64,000 nucleotides of DNA from Dioscorea cayenensis subsp. rotundata (lineage: Eukaryota; Streptophyta; Magnoliopsida; Dioscoreales; Dioscoreaceae), in contig NC_052476.1 in assembly GCF_009730915.1 (NCBI RefSeq), positions 1,178,001 to 1,242,000 of the forward strand. Direction: 5' to 3'. A model generated the notes under the pieces. That model worked only from the letters and a program-made list of their open reading frames with translations. It was not told the origin of the DNA and ran no database searches. Numbering within the stretch: the first letter of the stretch is position 1; each line of letters opens with the position of its first letter. The position numbers and the translations under genes were made by a program. Positions 50,228 to 64,000 of this stretch are shown in pieces.

Positions 50228-51497
50228 TCGTCGGCCTCATGATCATCGGCATTGTTCATAAGATTATGTTTGTATTAAGTGGTTAAACGCGGTATAGAGA
50301 TATCATCCATTTCTTTTTAATAAATTTGTCTACATTAAACTTTTAATGGGACCTTCGATGTTAACTAAAGAACATACTTTTGATTGTGTCTTTATGCATT
50401 CAAGATCCTTTACTTTATCAAGAACAATAATAATATTTGATGTTAAGGCTTACTAACCAAAGTTGCCGTTCATGTTTGGAGCTATGTTCATTTGTTTTAA
50501 AGCGGTGTGAAAGTTATTGAAGTTGAAGTGGATAAGTGGATTGACTTTTCCTTATTTCAAAAATTTATTTATCAGTATTTATTTTGACTATAAACTAAAA
50601 TCACTTCAAATTTTTGATTTATGAATCAAAAGAAAAAGCTTATTTCTCCACTTTAGTACTCTATCATTAATAATAAAATAAATATCAGAACTGTTGGAAG
50701 TGATATTACTTCAAACCGTTTCAAAAAAATTATCAATTCTATACACTTCATAACAAACAAATACCTGTTGAGTATATGAAATGAAGTAGTATTATAATGT
50801 GTCTTAAATTTCAACAAACACATGATCCAACCCAACAAATCATCTACGCTTGCTTACATTGTATTGATTTTTCAGCAAGTAAAAGAAAAAGATATATCCA
50901 TCATCATCACCAATTCAATATCTGAGATAATGCACATAGTGCCAATTCATGATCACAAAATGAGATTCATAGCAAGAACCAATCTATAAGATATCTCATG
51001 TCTCTTATCAATTAATCATTGAATAGTTTTAAATGCATATATCATCATACCAACACTAATGTTTTCTTGCAATAATTGTTGCCAATGATAGTTTCCTACA
51101 TAAATGTTCAGTAATTATAATGCCATTTCATGCAGAGATTTTCCATTTTTTCTTTTCAGCAAATTCATATCACAATGAGCAGAGAGCATCTTCTTTTAGA
51201 ATAATGAGTTAAAAGAATTGACAATAATTCAGAACATGTGAAATTCCTCCATGAAACTTTATTATTTCAGAGGACAAAGTGTAAGGAACTTCAATTCAAT
51301 TATATACATGATTGGAAACAATCACAGATTCACAATAGAATAGTTCACAGTCAATTACATATCCGGAAAATAATTCTATCGATGCTATGAGCCGGAAGAT
51401 TGAATAGCATATTCAAAAGTTACCGGTGATCTTCAATTTTACTGAAATCTCAATGATGCCAAAACTTTTACAATCAGTTCTGTTCTTTTTCTGGGTC
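49700..51497. other. AT-rich spacer and 3' flank of the phosphatase gene
   Basis: There is a poly(A) run at 50197-50222 and otherwise unique AT-rich DNA. The last about 250 bp are probably 3' untranslated region of the purple acid phosphatase gene. No gene or transposon ends are recognised. Confidence 0.45.
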
Positions 51498-52959
51498 CTA
51501 AATGTAAGGGTGGCAGCAATCTTTGGTTCTGCTCCATGTATGAATTACATTACCATCAACATCGTAGTACACAACCTTCGCGTCGGTTTTGGTCAGTTGC
51601 AGTGAAATAAATCCCTGCCCGTCATAGAATAGCCGCAGTGTGTCTACCTTATTTGGATTAAAGATACCCCTCCAAGCTTTCGAGCCGCCTCCCGTCGTTA
51701 AAAATTGAATTGGACTGCAGGAAAGAATTTTTAAACAAGCAATATTTTATTTACTGTATAATTCATCAGAAAAACAAATCTTGATTTTACCTGTCATCAC
51801 TACTAATGTGCTCGAGGCAATGGTCGTGCCCGTTCATGTATAGATCGACTCCGAACTCCTGAATTTTAAAGAATTACTGAATAGAGTTAGAAAAGAGGAC
51901 ATGTTTCAGTTTGCAGTTATCGATGATAACACATTGCTTGCCTCAAGCATTGGGAGAAGCATGTCGACAAGCTCATCTGTATCCCCGTGCTCGCTAACAC
52001 TTCTTATCGTATGGTGCCCGACAACGACCTTCCATATCGATGTCGATTCACTCAATGCAATCTCCAAATCCTGAGAAAAAGAGTGTCACAGAGTAAACTT
52101 AAACTGAAGAACAAATTATTCAGTTCAAGTCTCATTTCGTACCTTCAAAACTTTCGAAATGTATTTTTTTCGAGGAGCTACTCCCCTCCAATCATAGTGA
52201 TTCTTCTTTGGATGCTTCCAATACTTCTTGACAAATGGTGTAGTGTCTATGAAGAAAAACTGCGCAATATCTGATGGAAAAGAGAAAATTAAAAACACCG
52301 ATCAAGTAAATTCATCGAATGGAGGTTCAATCTTCCGCTTGTTCACCTGTATTAACCATGAAAGACCTCAAACAAAGCCATCGCTTATCGATGTCTCGAA
52401 GAATTGGATCTAATTGCGCAACAGCATTGCCTCTATAGTCATGATTTCCCAAAACTACAGAAGAACATCAAAAATCAGAGAACACTTCATTAAAAAACAG
52501 AAAGAATAACCCAGTATGGAATTCCAAAAAAGGCGAAAGACTCACCGGCATACCACTGTTTCTGCAAACTCTTAGCAGTGTAAATGTTTGTAAAGGACTC
52601 CTCAAATGACTTATCATAAACATCAATCAATCCAGCATCATAGAAATTATCACCAACAGAGATCACAAAATCAATGCCTAACTCCTCTCCAATCCTCCCC
52701 ATCTATCAACAAGCAAACAAACAAACATTAATAAGAAAAATCATTTATGTAGAATTAGATTCACTGATTAAAAGACACCAACCTGTTTTGCAACCAAAGA
52801 CTGATTGAAAGTTCCTTTCCTTCCCCAATCTCCAATGGCCAAGAGACTCAATGAAGCATCGGGTTTTATCGGTTGCTCGAATTGAGGAAGTTGGGCGAAA
52901 GATGAGATGACAAGGAAGGAAACAATGGTCGAAGTGACGATGAAGAGTCTTCGATGCAT
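51498..52959 (-). CDS. Low-molecular-weight purple acid phosphatase (PAP3/8/17-like)
   Basis: Seven exons: 52783-52959, 52546-52702, 52347-52454, 52143-52270, 51942-52070, 51791-51858 and 51498-51714. They sum to 984 nt (327 aa), in phase. It is a binuclear-metal phosphoesterase, usually secreted and often linked to phosphate scavenging. An N-terminal hydrophobic stretch (about 22 residues, [11 protein letters not shown]) looks like a signal peptide. All five metal-binding blocks are intact: GDWG (43-46), GDNFY (76-80), GNHD (114-117), VVGHHT (207-211) and NGHDH (242-246). Length and the single catalytic domain fit the short plant PAP group. The in-frame ATG at 53022 would lengthen the N terminus by 21 hydrophobic residues, and I prefer 52959. 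The intron after exon 5 uses a GC donor (GAG|GCAAGC), which keeps the conserved spacing before NGHDH. Confidence 0.92.
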
Positions 52960-54277
52960 TGTCGACAAGAATGGAACAATAAGAAGAATAAGAGAGTGTG
53001 AGATAGTGATGAAATTAGACAAGCTTTGAACAAGTTTCCAACGTGAAACATCTTGTGAACAATCTTAGCGTGCAGGCAATTATAGGAACAGAGAGAGCCC
53101 TTTCTAGTAACGGTAAATGGAGGGAAATTGTTAAATTCACACATTTATTTTTCAGAATGTACTCTGTCCTTATTGTTCTTTTTGTATTTATTTATAGAGT
53201 GATTAGGTGAGTGTAGTTTCTAGGGAATGGGGTGAGTTTAAAATATTGAGGACGTGGCATGAGACCATTGGCTGGTGGATCATCGGCAAATGGTGTGATG
53301 CCTCGCGGATATGGTTTAATAAGGATATATAAAATATTTATGGAATAAATGTATGTGTTATGAAGAATATAAAAATAATTAATAAAATACTTAATTCAGC
53401 CATGTTAAGCACATTACAAAATATGATTAAAAATTATGAATTAAAATTAAAATAAGTGACTAAAGCCAAGTTCATGCATCTTCATGGAAAGGATGATGGC
53501 AATGGAAAACTAAAAATGATGCTAGAGTTGTTTATCCTGCCAGAATCTCAGATGAATTTTTTTTTTTATTTTATTTTATATGATTCTGAACCTTCGGCGG
53601 GATGAGGAATTTGAGTTGCAAACCAGCACTCATAATCGTCGATCCGTTATCATTATTGCTTCCAACGACTCTTGAACTATTTTTATTTTTAATTTAAATA
53701 TCTTACCTATATTTTATGTAATAAGGTCAAAAACCACAAACTATAAACCCTTTGGCCAGAATGCTTATCATAAATAAATTATCTTTTTTACTTTTAGAAG
53801 CTTGCTTTATGTTCATTTTCTTTCATTTTATCACCTTAATATATTAAATTATTTATTTGTATTTATATTTAACCAAATATTCCTTTTCTGGTCATCTGCA
53901 ACACCTTCATCTCAACCATCCTTTATCTGTTCACTATCAGTACCTATTCCTTTTAATATATTTTTAACTCTTTATATATTTTTACAAAATAAAAAAGAAA
54001 AAACACATGGGAGAAAAAAAAATATCAATTAATTTTCTAAAATTGTCACAAATAATTGATCAAAGAACAACGAGCCAAAAAAACCTCAAATAACAACAAT
54101 GTACCACAATCTTGACCAAAAAAAAATAACAACTCTATCATTTTAAATAAAGTTTTGACAACAAAATAAAAAAAAAAATTGCAGAGAAAATTCAAGAAGC
54201 AGCTCCAAACATCTCCACGTCCTTTCTTTAATCAATTCCAATTCCAATTCCAATTCCAATTCCAGCCAAATTGAAAA
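52960..54277. other. Phosphatase promoter, AT-rich spacer, actin 3' flank
   Basis: No coding exon is supported. A (TTCCAA)n run at 54233-54263 lies just downstream of the actin stop codon. The phosphatase leader is expected at 52960 to about 53170, where no distinct core promoter motif was recognised. Confidence 0.45.
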
Positions 54278-55725
<1,448 letters not shown>

Positions 55726-56199
55726 TTTCTATTTGGGAATTCCTTCAAACAATTGATGTGCAATCAGCAGAAGGCAACAAATTCACAGAAACAAATAGCA
55801 ACAGAAGGCAAACATCCAATACATTTATCAATTTCATCACTGACTGGATTTAAAACCATTATTTCATGCTTTCAAACTTAGAAATTGAAAATTAATTTTC
55901 TGATAAACAGAAATCAAAACATCAAATGTATGATTGATTTTACCTGAGAAAAGGGATGATTGAATTGGATGATTGGTTGGAGTTTGGAAGATTGGAACTC
56001 TTTCTGTTTTGAATTTGTTTGTCTTTTAATAAACCGTTGCGTAACCGTTTCCCGCGCAGACAAGCTTGGTAGTTGGCGCCCGCTTCTCCCGCGCTCCCAA
56101 TGCTTCACCTGTTAGATCTGACCTCACGATTGCCTCGAGATTCGGGAAAATCTCGATTAAACCTTGAATTAATTAATTATTTATTTATTTATTTATTGG

Positions 56200-56234
<35 letters not shown>

Positions 56235-56352
56235 TTTAAAAAATGTGGACAAATTGGAAACCTTATTTTTTCAATTTTATTTGAAAATAAAAAATATTTA
56301 AGAGGAAAATAATTTTTCCTTTATTTCATTAGAGAAATTTCATGCTATAAAA

Positions 56353-56386
<34 letters not shown>

Positions 56387-58186
56387 AAATATAAACAAAC
56401 TGAAGATTAAACCCTCAAACACTAGGAAGAAAAATGAAATACCAAAAATATGTATATCTATGAAAAAGACATATTTTATGCATGAGCATGCATATAATAT
56501 ATATTGTAAAATTTTCTCTATATAATTATTTAATTTTCTCTATATAATATATAATTTTTTTGTTACTCCATTTGATAATTATTTAATTTTTTTCCCTCCA
56601 TCTCAATTGTGCACTAAAATGCTTTTAAAGTTAATCATGTATTTTTGTATTTAAAAAAAATCATATTTTATTTAAAATTTATAAAGTTAGAGAAAATTGT
56701 TTGCATTTTCATAAGAGTTATTTGATAATTAAATTTTATTCTATTATTTCCTATTCATTCCACGAGTCTATTGAGAATGAGTGGGTTTTTAATTTATGGG
56801 GTTTCGCCTCTGTCAATTTTTTCCTTTCAAATAAATTAAATAAATATTTTTTTCCCATAAAATAAAAATATTTTTCCTTTTCCATTATCATTATTATATA
56901 TTTATGCCTTTGAATTGTTCTTTTATCAAAAATATTTTTTCAAACTATAAAAAAACTAAGCCGATGTTTAGGGTATGTTTTAAAACTAAATTTAAAATTA
57001 ATAATTATTATTAGTGGGATGACATGATTAATTAGAAAAATGATATCATGCTATTTATCATGAGTTGAATAATTTATAATTAGTGGGCCTTTATTTTTTT
57101 AATTAATTTAGAGGCTTAACTACTTAATCACATGACCTAATTCTAACCCCTAATCTACCTTATTAACGTTTTAAATTAATTAAAATTTGGTGAACAGACA
57201 TCATAATCATCATTGGACTTAATTAGACTATTTCAACATTGAAAGACAAATGCAAGTGTTACAACAATAGTCAAAAGATGATCAATTAAGAGTTCATTAA
57301 ATATTAAATTTGCATGATGCTTAGTCACATAAGTGATGAGCTAAAATAATACTATAAATCAAGATATTAATGTTGGAATCATGATATCAAATGATACAAT
57401 AATATTTAAAAAAAAAACGCACACCAAATATACTTAAAAAACCACTAAATAAACAATAAAAAAAAACATCCCTTTATTTTATTTTATTTAGTTTATTTAT
57501 TTATTTGTATAAAAAAATAAGTTCTGAATTAATGTCTCACTTTCAGTTATTGGTGATCTGAATTCTCGTTACATTTTTCCTTTCCTAAAAACCTAGGTTC
57601 ATAGCTGCTAATTGCCCTCACTTGTTCTTTTTCTTTTATACAATATTATTTTTAATTTTATCTTTATAAAGGAAAAAATAAATTTTAAGTTTTAATTAGT
57701 GATAGTTGATTCCTGTCTCTAACACACCAAATTTAAAATATATTATATAAAATTTTAAATGTTATTGTATAATATAGTTTATTTATTTATATGTATCATA
57801 TTATTTAATCAAATCGTGATTAAGACTTTAATGAATGATTAGACTTTACCAAATATCTAGATATCTCCAACCGAACACATGGCATTGTGTCTTTTTAGTA
57901 GAGGATTGGAAGCAACTAACTACTAATTAAAGGTTATCTTAAGCAAGTTTGGTGGAGAAAATATCATTTTTTTTTCTTATTGATAAAAAATAATATAATA
58001 TAAGTTGACCTACTTAATTAATCCAAAATTATAAGTTTTTAACTTTGTTGGGTTTTTTAACTTTTTTTTTTTAGTGTACTTGCTTAGGTTGTTTGGTTTC
58101 TTTACTTGGTTTTAATTCATAATCGGAACAAATTCTTATCACTATTTGTTTTTCACTCTCTATGCCAAAAAGTGATCTCACTTGTG

Positions 58187-58231
<45 letters not shown>

Positions 58232-60000
58232 TAAATAAAATTAAATTTTTAATTAATCCATAGAGAACCAACATTGATGGATTGACAGCTTATGCAAAAT
58301 TCATATTTAATTAATTCATTAACAACAAAAAGTCACCATCTTCAACTAACAAAACACTAAAATCAAATGACACTTTGACATGAATTATAACTTATATTCA
58401 TTTTGATTTTTTTAATATATATTTTTGCCATTGTTTTAAAAGTCGTTAAGATTATTTTATTATTTTATGCATGTCTTACATGTAACTAACATCAACATAG
58501 TTTTATAATTCATAAATATAAAAATTTCAATTGAGATTAAAATTATTTTGTTCATGTTCGGTCCGTCAAATTAAATTGTTATTCAAAATTTATATTCGGA
58601 TCCAATAAAGAAGTGATATGACACTGTTTTCTTAAATTTAATTAGTGAATGATGCAGCTCATTACACATATTTTATTACGCTTTAATTTTTTATTAAGAG
58701 GGAGTTGAATTTTTATTATCTTTTTTTGAAAATTAAATATCTTATCAAATAGTTATTAGGAAGGTTTTAAAAAATAAAAATAAATAAAATTTATGATTGG
58801 AGGAGGTACAAGGGTCCTTGCACTATTAAGTCATAGAGCTGGCTAGATGGTTCGGGTTAAGTGTAGTTGGTCCAATCAATTAGTCCACCAAGTCAAACAG
58901 TGCTAAGAAGTACTACTGAGCAAAAAGACAGAAATCTCCCCCGGGTTTGTGTCCTTTTCAAAAATCACTCAAATAATATTTTGACAAATTTGAGTGTTTA
59001 CATGCCCAGATTTGTTTATTTGTATATATTTAATTTTATAGATTTTATATTTATTTCTGTGCATTTTTTTAAAATTTTAAATGATAACCATTTATAAAAT
59101 AATTTTAATTTAATTTAATGTGTATAATAACACTTGTTTATTAAATAATAACAGATTTTAAATATAAGAATATAATTATTTTTTTACAATATAATTAAAC
59201 CACAATTACGACTTTCTGACTCCAGCTTTGGAAGCTTGAATATGAGAGTTGTGAGACTTCCTAATAAATGCAATTTTTTTAAATATCTGATTTGGGAAAT
59301 AATAATATATTTTTTAAATAATATGTGCTTACTCCTATTTTTTTATTACTAATATTATTTATATGATTTCTCATGAATTTATGTAGCACAAAATCCATAG
59401 CAACAACAACGTTTTTTTAACTTTCACTCCACGTACTCAAACGCTTTTTAGATTTATTGAGAGCCATCATCATGGAAAATCAAATGTTTTAACAACCTAA
59501 TCAGCGAGTAGTCTTTTAACATATGAAATGACTCTTGCTACCATACAGTGAATAGTGCAATCACTTGTTTTTTCTTTTTTTGTGTTTTATTTGTTATTTT
59601 TGTTCTTGTGTCACTTCTAGTAATTTATGTTAATATTTTATATTTGCTTTGTAATTATTAATTTTATTCCTCTTTATTATTTCGTCTTTTGTTTAGTTAT
59701 TTTTATCTGTTTTGTATCATTGTCAATTTTTTAAATAAATCAATAATTTATCTATTAAAATAATTACTACTTAAATATACTATGCATCCTCACAATATAT
59801 TATTTTTTTTTTTGGAATATCCTCACAATATTTCATAATAAATTTATTCTTTGTAAATTTTTTTTAATTTAAAGGAAAGGCGAGATGGGAAACGAGAAAC
59901 TCATCGTCACTTTGTTTTGAGTCCAAGATACGTTTATATATTTTGTTTTTATTAATTTTATTATTTGTATATAAAAATAGAAAATAAAAAATAAAATAAA
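55726..60000. other. Actin leader region and long AT-rich spacer
   Basis: 55726-56110 probably holds the actin leader intron and first exon (minus). The remaining about 4 kb is AT-rich, with microsatellites (TTA)n 56196-56231, (TA)n 56358-56383 and (AAT)n 58187-58230. No exon, RNA gene or transposon with recognisable ends was found. Confidence 0.45.
58187..58230. repeat. (AAT)n microsatellite
   Basis: A pure ATA/AAT run of about 44 bp in the spacer upstream of the cytokinin receptor gene. Confidence 0.95.
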
Positions 60001-60511
60001 AGTTTAAAAAGAGGGGGAAATTTAGGAAGGAGTGTTCTCTCTTTGGCGCATAAAAGAGAAAAACACTGACAAGCAACAAAGCTCCAAGAAAAGAAACCAA
60101 ACCCTAACCCTCCCAAGATTGCGTTTTTACGGGACTGATCCCTTCTCAATCACCGCCATTAATGTCCAAGAAGCTCCAGCGTACGGGCCCTGCAAGCTTT
60201 CGCCAGATGGTGTACAGTTTGCTACGCATGAGCTCGGCCGTATCCATTGATAGTTTCCTCTCTTGTGAACCCTAAATAAGAGAATGAGTTTGTGATCCAA
60301 GATTGGTGGTGGTTGGTGGAGTCGGCGTTGGAGTTCAGGAGAAGTTATCGTCGATCCGAGTTTTAGTTTTTATCTAGTTTAAGAGAGAGGAATCAAGTCC
60401 TATAATCGAGCGAGAAGTTGAGAAATCAATCACATTCCTCTTCCATCAGAGCTGAAAGCCTAAAAAGTTAGTATTTTTTTCCCCTGTTTTCTTTCTTTTT
60501 ATTTTTCAAGA

Positions 60512-60550
<39 letters not shown>

Positions 60551-61022
60551 GGATTTTTTTAATATAAAAAGCATAAAAAGTTGGGAAAAATTCGAGAAGA
60601 GTGGGAGGAAATAGGGTTTATAGAGGGCGTGTCTAAAAGAAAAGTGGATTTTTTTTTATATAATTTTGCAGAAAGGAAGGAGCTTTGTTTAATCGGACCG
60701 TATCCCTGAGAAATCCTTGGAAGAGAAATTGAGGGGAAGTATTTCGCCCAAAATAATCTTCCTCAACATCGCCAGCAAACGCTTCCATTCTTTGCTTTCT
60801 TTAATCATCTCTGCAGTGGGACGTGCTGTGCTTTGTCTTCCAGTCCTCTTTGGGACCTGTGATGCTGTGACCAAATTCCCTTCTTTTAAGACCCACGCTT
60901 GCTTCTCCTCCTCCTTTTGAGGAGTGGAAATGATTTGCAGAGCTGATAGAAGTTGTGTTGATCCTTTGCTGTGTTTTGTGTTTACTGGTTAGTGTTTGTT
61001 TGCTGTGGTGATTGTGGAAAGG
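60001..61022 (+). promoter_or_regulatory. Leader region of the cytokinin receptor gene with upstream ORFs
   Basis: Sequence from about 60040 becomes less AT-rich and leads to the start codon at 61023. A (GA)n tract lies at 60511-60548. A leader intron is plausible, from about 60467 (AAAA|GTTAGTA) to the TTTTGCAG acceptor ending at 60671. Short upstream ORFs are visible. The clearest is ATG at 60930 to TAG at 60992 (20 codons), ending 30 bases before the main start. A two-codon ORF sits near 60863 and a three-codon one near 60284. Transcript ends are not known. Confidence 0.5.
60511..60548. repeat. (GA)n tract in receptor leader
   Basis: A pure GA run just downstream of a polypyrimidine stretch. 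If the leader intron is real, it lies inside that intron. Confidence 0.95.
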
Positions 61023-64000
61023 ATGGGGTATGAGATGGGAGGGGAGAGGAGGAGGTGGTGGCTGAACAGGTCCGCCATGGTGGTCCTCTGGGTGGTGGTC
61101 TCTCTGGGCATATGGGCCTGCTTGCATCTTTATATCAGAAGGGTCAGCATGAGAAAGGCTGAGGAAGCTCTTGTCAGTATGTGCGAGGAGAGGGCCAGGA
61201 TGATCCAGGACCAGTTTGCTGTTAGTGTCAACCATGTCCATGCTCTTGCCATTCTCATCTCTACTTTTCACTACCAGAAGCATCCCTCTGCCATTGATCA
61301 GGTGAAACAAAGAATCATCCTTCATTGTTTTTCTTTTCACTGTTCCTTTTTTTTTTTTAAATAATAAATACTGCATTTTTTGTCTTTGTTTTCATTAATT
61401 ATGCTTCTTTCTTTATTATCTGATTCATCTAGTTTACAAACATTTGTTAGTGTAATATGGTAGCTTTCTTCTTCTTCTTTTTCTTCTTTTTTGGTTGAAG
61501 TCTGTGTGAACTCGTTGTGCAAAAGTATCCAATGTTTTTCGTGCAAGTGATGACTTTCCTTGTTCTTTTGGTTCACCTTGATCTTATCTTGTTGAATTTA
61601 CGGGCCTCTTTCTTCTTTCTTTTTGGATTTGTTGGTGTTTTGCTTTCTTTGATATTATCGCTTCTTCTTGTTTCTACCTTGGACACCGACAGATGTGGGT
61701 ATGATTTCATTTTGTTAGGAATGTTTGCTTTATTGCGTGGAATTGTAACTTTGAACTTTTTCCCTTTTTGAACCTGACCTTCTTTGTTTGGATTGGCCAT
61801 TCCAAGCTTCTCATTTCTAGCATGTGTTGCACTGTTTTCCTAGAGATACCTGGTATTCTGTTTATTCACTATCTTGGGTTTGCTTGATGGTTTTTCTCCC
61901 AGGAGACGTTTGCTCATTACACTGCAAGAACTGCTTTTGAGCGGCCTTTGCTCAATGGGGTGGCCTACGCACAAAGAGTTGCTCATATGGAAAGAGAGAG
62001 GTTTGAGAATGAGCAGGGGTGGATAATCAAGACTATGAAACATGAGCCGTCACCCATGCAAGACGAGTATGCTCCTGTAATATTCTCACAAGAGACAGTT
62101 TCATACATCGAGGCGCTTGACATGATGTCTGGCGAGGTTTGTTTCTCTTCCGTGGAGCTTATTCTTCTTTGGTTTTCCTTTTGTTACTGAAATCATTTCG
62201 TTGTCAAATTCAGGAGGACCGAGAAAATATTATAAGGGCCAGAGCCACCGGCAAAGCTGTTCTTACTAACCCATTTAGGCTTCTGGGGTCCAATCATCTT
62301 GGTGTGGTTTTAACATTCCCAGTCTACCTTTCTGGTCTTCCAGCAGATGCTACAGTTGATGAACGAGTAGAAAATACCGCTGGGTTAGATACATCATTCC
62401 ATATTTTCAGTTGAATTGTTCCCTATATATATTGTTTTCTATGATTTTTTTTTGGAAAACAATTGTTTCCATGTTTTTTTCTTTCAAGCTTCATATTTTT
62501 TTTGTTTTATAGATACCTTGGTGGAGCTTTTGATGTCGAGTCTCTTGTGGAAAATTTGCTGAGGCAACTTGCTGGCAGCCAAGATATCATGGTGAATGTC
62601 TATGACGTCACAAACATTTCAGAGCCGTTGATCATGTATGGACCTCAGCAACCCGATGGTTATATGTCTCTTTCACATGTTAGTATGCTTGATTTCGGTG
62701 ATCCATTCAGGAAGCACCATATGGAATGCAGGTAAGCAGTTGCAGTGACGGAGGCCTATTTTGTTTTTTTTTCTTTCGGACACTTAGGTTAGTTAGCTTA
62801 TGCATGCAGACTATAACATTATGACTGTTTCGACCAGGTATAGCCAGAAGCCTCCCATTCCATTGTCAGCCATCACCACCCCATCCGGTGTCTTTGTGAT
62901 CTGCATGCTTGCAGGCTATATACTGTATGCTGCTTGGAATCGTTATGACAATGTCAAAGAGGATTGTCGCAAGATGGAAGAACTGAAAGTACAAGCAGAA
63001 GCTGCTGATGTTGCTAAATCTCAGGTATCTAATACTGTTGAATGGAAATGGGATCAACACGATAACTTTTTTCCTTTCCATTCGGTACTAAATTTGTCTC
63101 CATAATTGCAGTTCCTTGCTACTGTCTCACATGAGATCAGGACACCCATGAATGGAGTTCTTGGTATGTTTATTGTTTATTTTTTTATTCTAGTTTATTA
63201 GGTATGTTAGTTGTCGTGGGAACATGTTGATCATTTTTCTTATTTTACTCCAGGAATGCTAGATATGCTTTTGGATACAGACCTGAATTTAACGCAAAGG
63301 GATTTTGCCCAAACTGCACAAGTCTGTGGAAAAGCATTGATATCATTGATAAATGAGGTGCTCGACCGAGCGAAAATTGAAGCTGGCAAGCTTGAAATTG
63401 AAGCAGTTCCATTTGACCTGCGATCCATTCTAGATGAGGTGCTCTCGTTATTCTCTGCAGCTTCACGAGAGAAGGGTATTGAGGTGAGTCTGTGGCCACT
63501 TTAATAATCCCCTCCATTTCCTTCCCTTTATTTGATCAGTGTATAAGCTCTTGTTGATTCTTTATTGGTTTTTTTTTTTAAAAAAAAAACTAATATTCTT
63601 GTTTAGGTATTTTAACGCACTCTATTGAACTGCAGCTTGCTACATTTGTCTCGGATAGAGTTCCAGAGGTTCTCACCGGTGATCCTGGGAGGTTTCGGCA
63701 AATAATCACAAATCTTGTGGGGAATTCAGTTAAAGTAAGTAGTATGTCAATATTAGTGGTGACACCATTTATTGCTTATGTTTGCTGATGCGGGTTAAAA
63801 TAAGTAGTTTCTTGTTCCTGAACTGTCCTATCCCAGTTTACCGAACGTGGCCACATATTTGTTCAAGTTCATTTGGTGGAGCACTCGAATATGGTGATGG
63901 ATGTGAAATCAGAGGCTCACATTAATGGGCATTCAGATGAACAGGATCACAAATCAAATAAAACTCTATTCAATACTTTAAGTGGGTTGGAAGCAGCTGA
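61023..64000 (+). CDS. AHK4: Cytokinin receptor histidine kinase (AHK4/CRE1/WOL type), 5' part
   Basis: Nine exons are visible before the window end: 61023-61301, 61903-62136, 62214-62383, 62513-62731, 62838-63024, 63112-63163, 63254-63483, 63636-63734 and 63837 to beyond 64000. Phases agree, giving 544 residues so far. After a short N terminus come a membrane span (VVLWVVVSLGIWACLHLYI), a CHASE cytokinin-binding domain (about 60-290, with SVNHVHALAILISTFHY, EDRENI and VVLTFPVY), a second span (about 310-330), then the dimerisation/phosphoacceptor H-box FLATVSHEIRTPMNG (His370) and the ATPase N-box ITNLVGNSVKFTE (about 482-493). The GATA-like GxG boxes and receiver domains lie off the window. 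These receptors sit mainly in the ER and pass phosphate via HPt proteins to type-B response regulators (family knowledge). Sequence such as ARTAFERPLLNGVAYA fits AHK4 better than AHK2/3. It appears intact. Confidence 0.95.

Noticed and set aside
53022-53022. Upstream in-frame start of the purple acid phosphatase
   Set aside because: It would put a second hydrophobic stretch before the clear signal peptide that starts at 52959. Kept only as an alternative.

Overview
The window is nuclear DNA of a flowering plant: intron-rich genes with GT-AG (and two GC-AG) splice sites, plant-only families (HD-ZIP IV, MAP65, CHASE-type cytokinin receptor kinase, CASP-like, plastid SecE2-type protein), AT-rich spacers and typical plant retrotransposons. 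The species cannot be named from this sequence. One gene (the monoacylglycerol lipase-like gene) has a strongly GC-rich first exon over AT-richer later exons, a pattern more usual in monocots, but this is a weak hint. A run of exactly 1000 N (24932-25931) is an assembly gap.

Layout. 1-16.2 kb is a degenerate, transposon-rich block: an aldo-keto reductase relic (544-1800, minus), an approximately 11 kb Ty1/copia fossil (2137-13144, plus) that carries two long solo-LTR-like insertions of one family (5356-7596 and 8995-12736), a broken CASP-like gene (14142-14911, plus) and a 1.1 kb non-autonomous hAT-type element with a perfect 8-bp target duplication (15041-16149). 18.6-21.9 kb holds an intact HD-ZIP IV regulator (HDG11-like, minus). 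22-26.6 kb is AT-rich spacer with a diverged tandem repeat, the gap, a G-rich minisatellite and small inverted-repeat elements.

27.7-34.9 kb is a small plastid SECE2-like gene (plus). Its fourth intron has swollen to 6.35 kb through a minus-strand copia fossil, a TRIM nested in that fossil and a foldback element. 36.35-37.05 kb is a small plant-specific gene of unknown function. Then come seven genes or gene remnants, six on the minus strand: MAP65-6-like (37.5-40.8 kb), an NAA40-type N-terminal acetyltransferase (42.4-44.3 kb), a monoacylglycerol lipase-like hydrolase (45.4-49.2 kb), a low-molecular-weight purple acid phosphatase (51.5-53.0 kb) and an actin gene damaged only in its 5' half (54.3-55.7 kb). 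The seventh is an AHK4/CRE1-type cytokinin receptor (plus, from 61.0 kb), cut by the window end.

I saw no operon-like grouping, CRISPR, rRNA or convincing tRNA. The genes are independent plant units (epidermal transcription factor, phragmoplast or cortical microtubule bundler, histone N-acetyltransferase, lipid hydrolase, phosphatase, hormone receptor). The main things to check are the TE-filled SECE2 intron, the half-decayed actin gene, the nested retroelement stack, the self-repeating hAT-type element and upstream ORFs in the cytokinin-receptor leader. All exon models below were derived by eye from splice motifs and reading frame. For every intact gene the exon lengths sum to a multiple of three.
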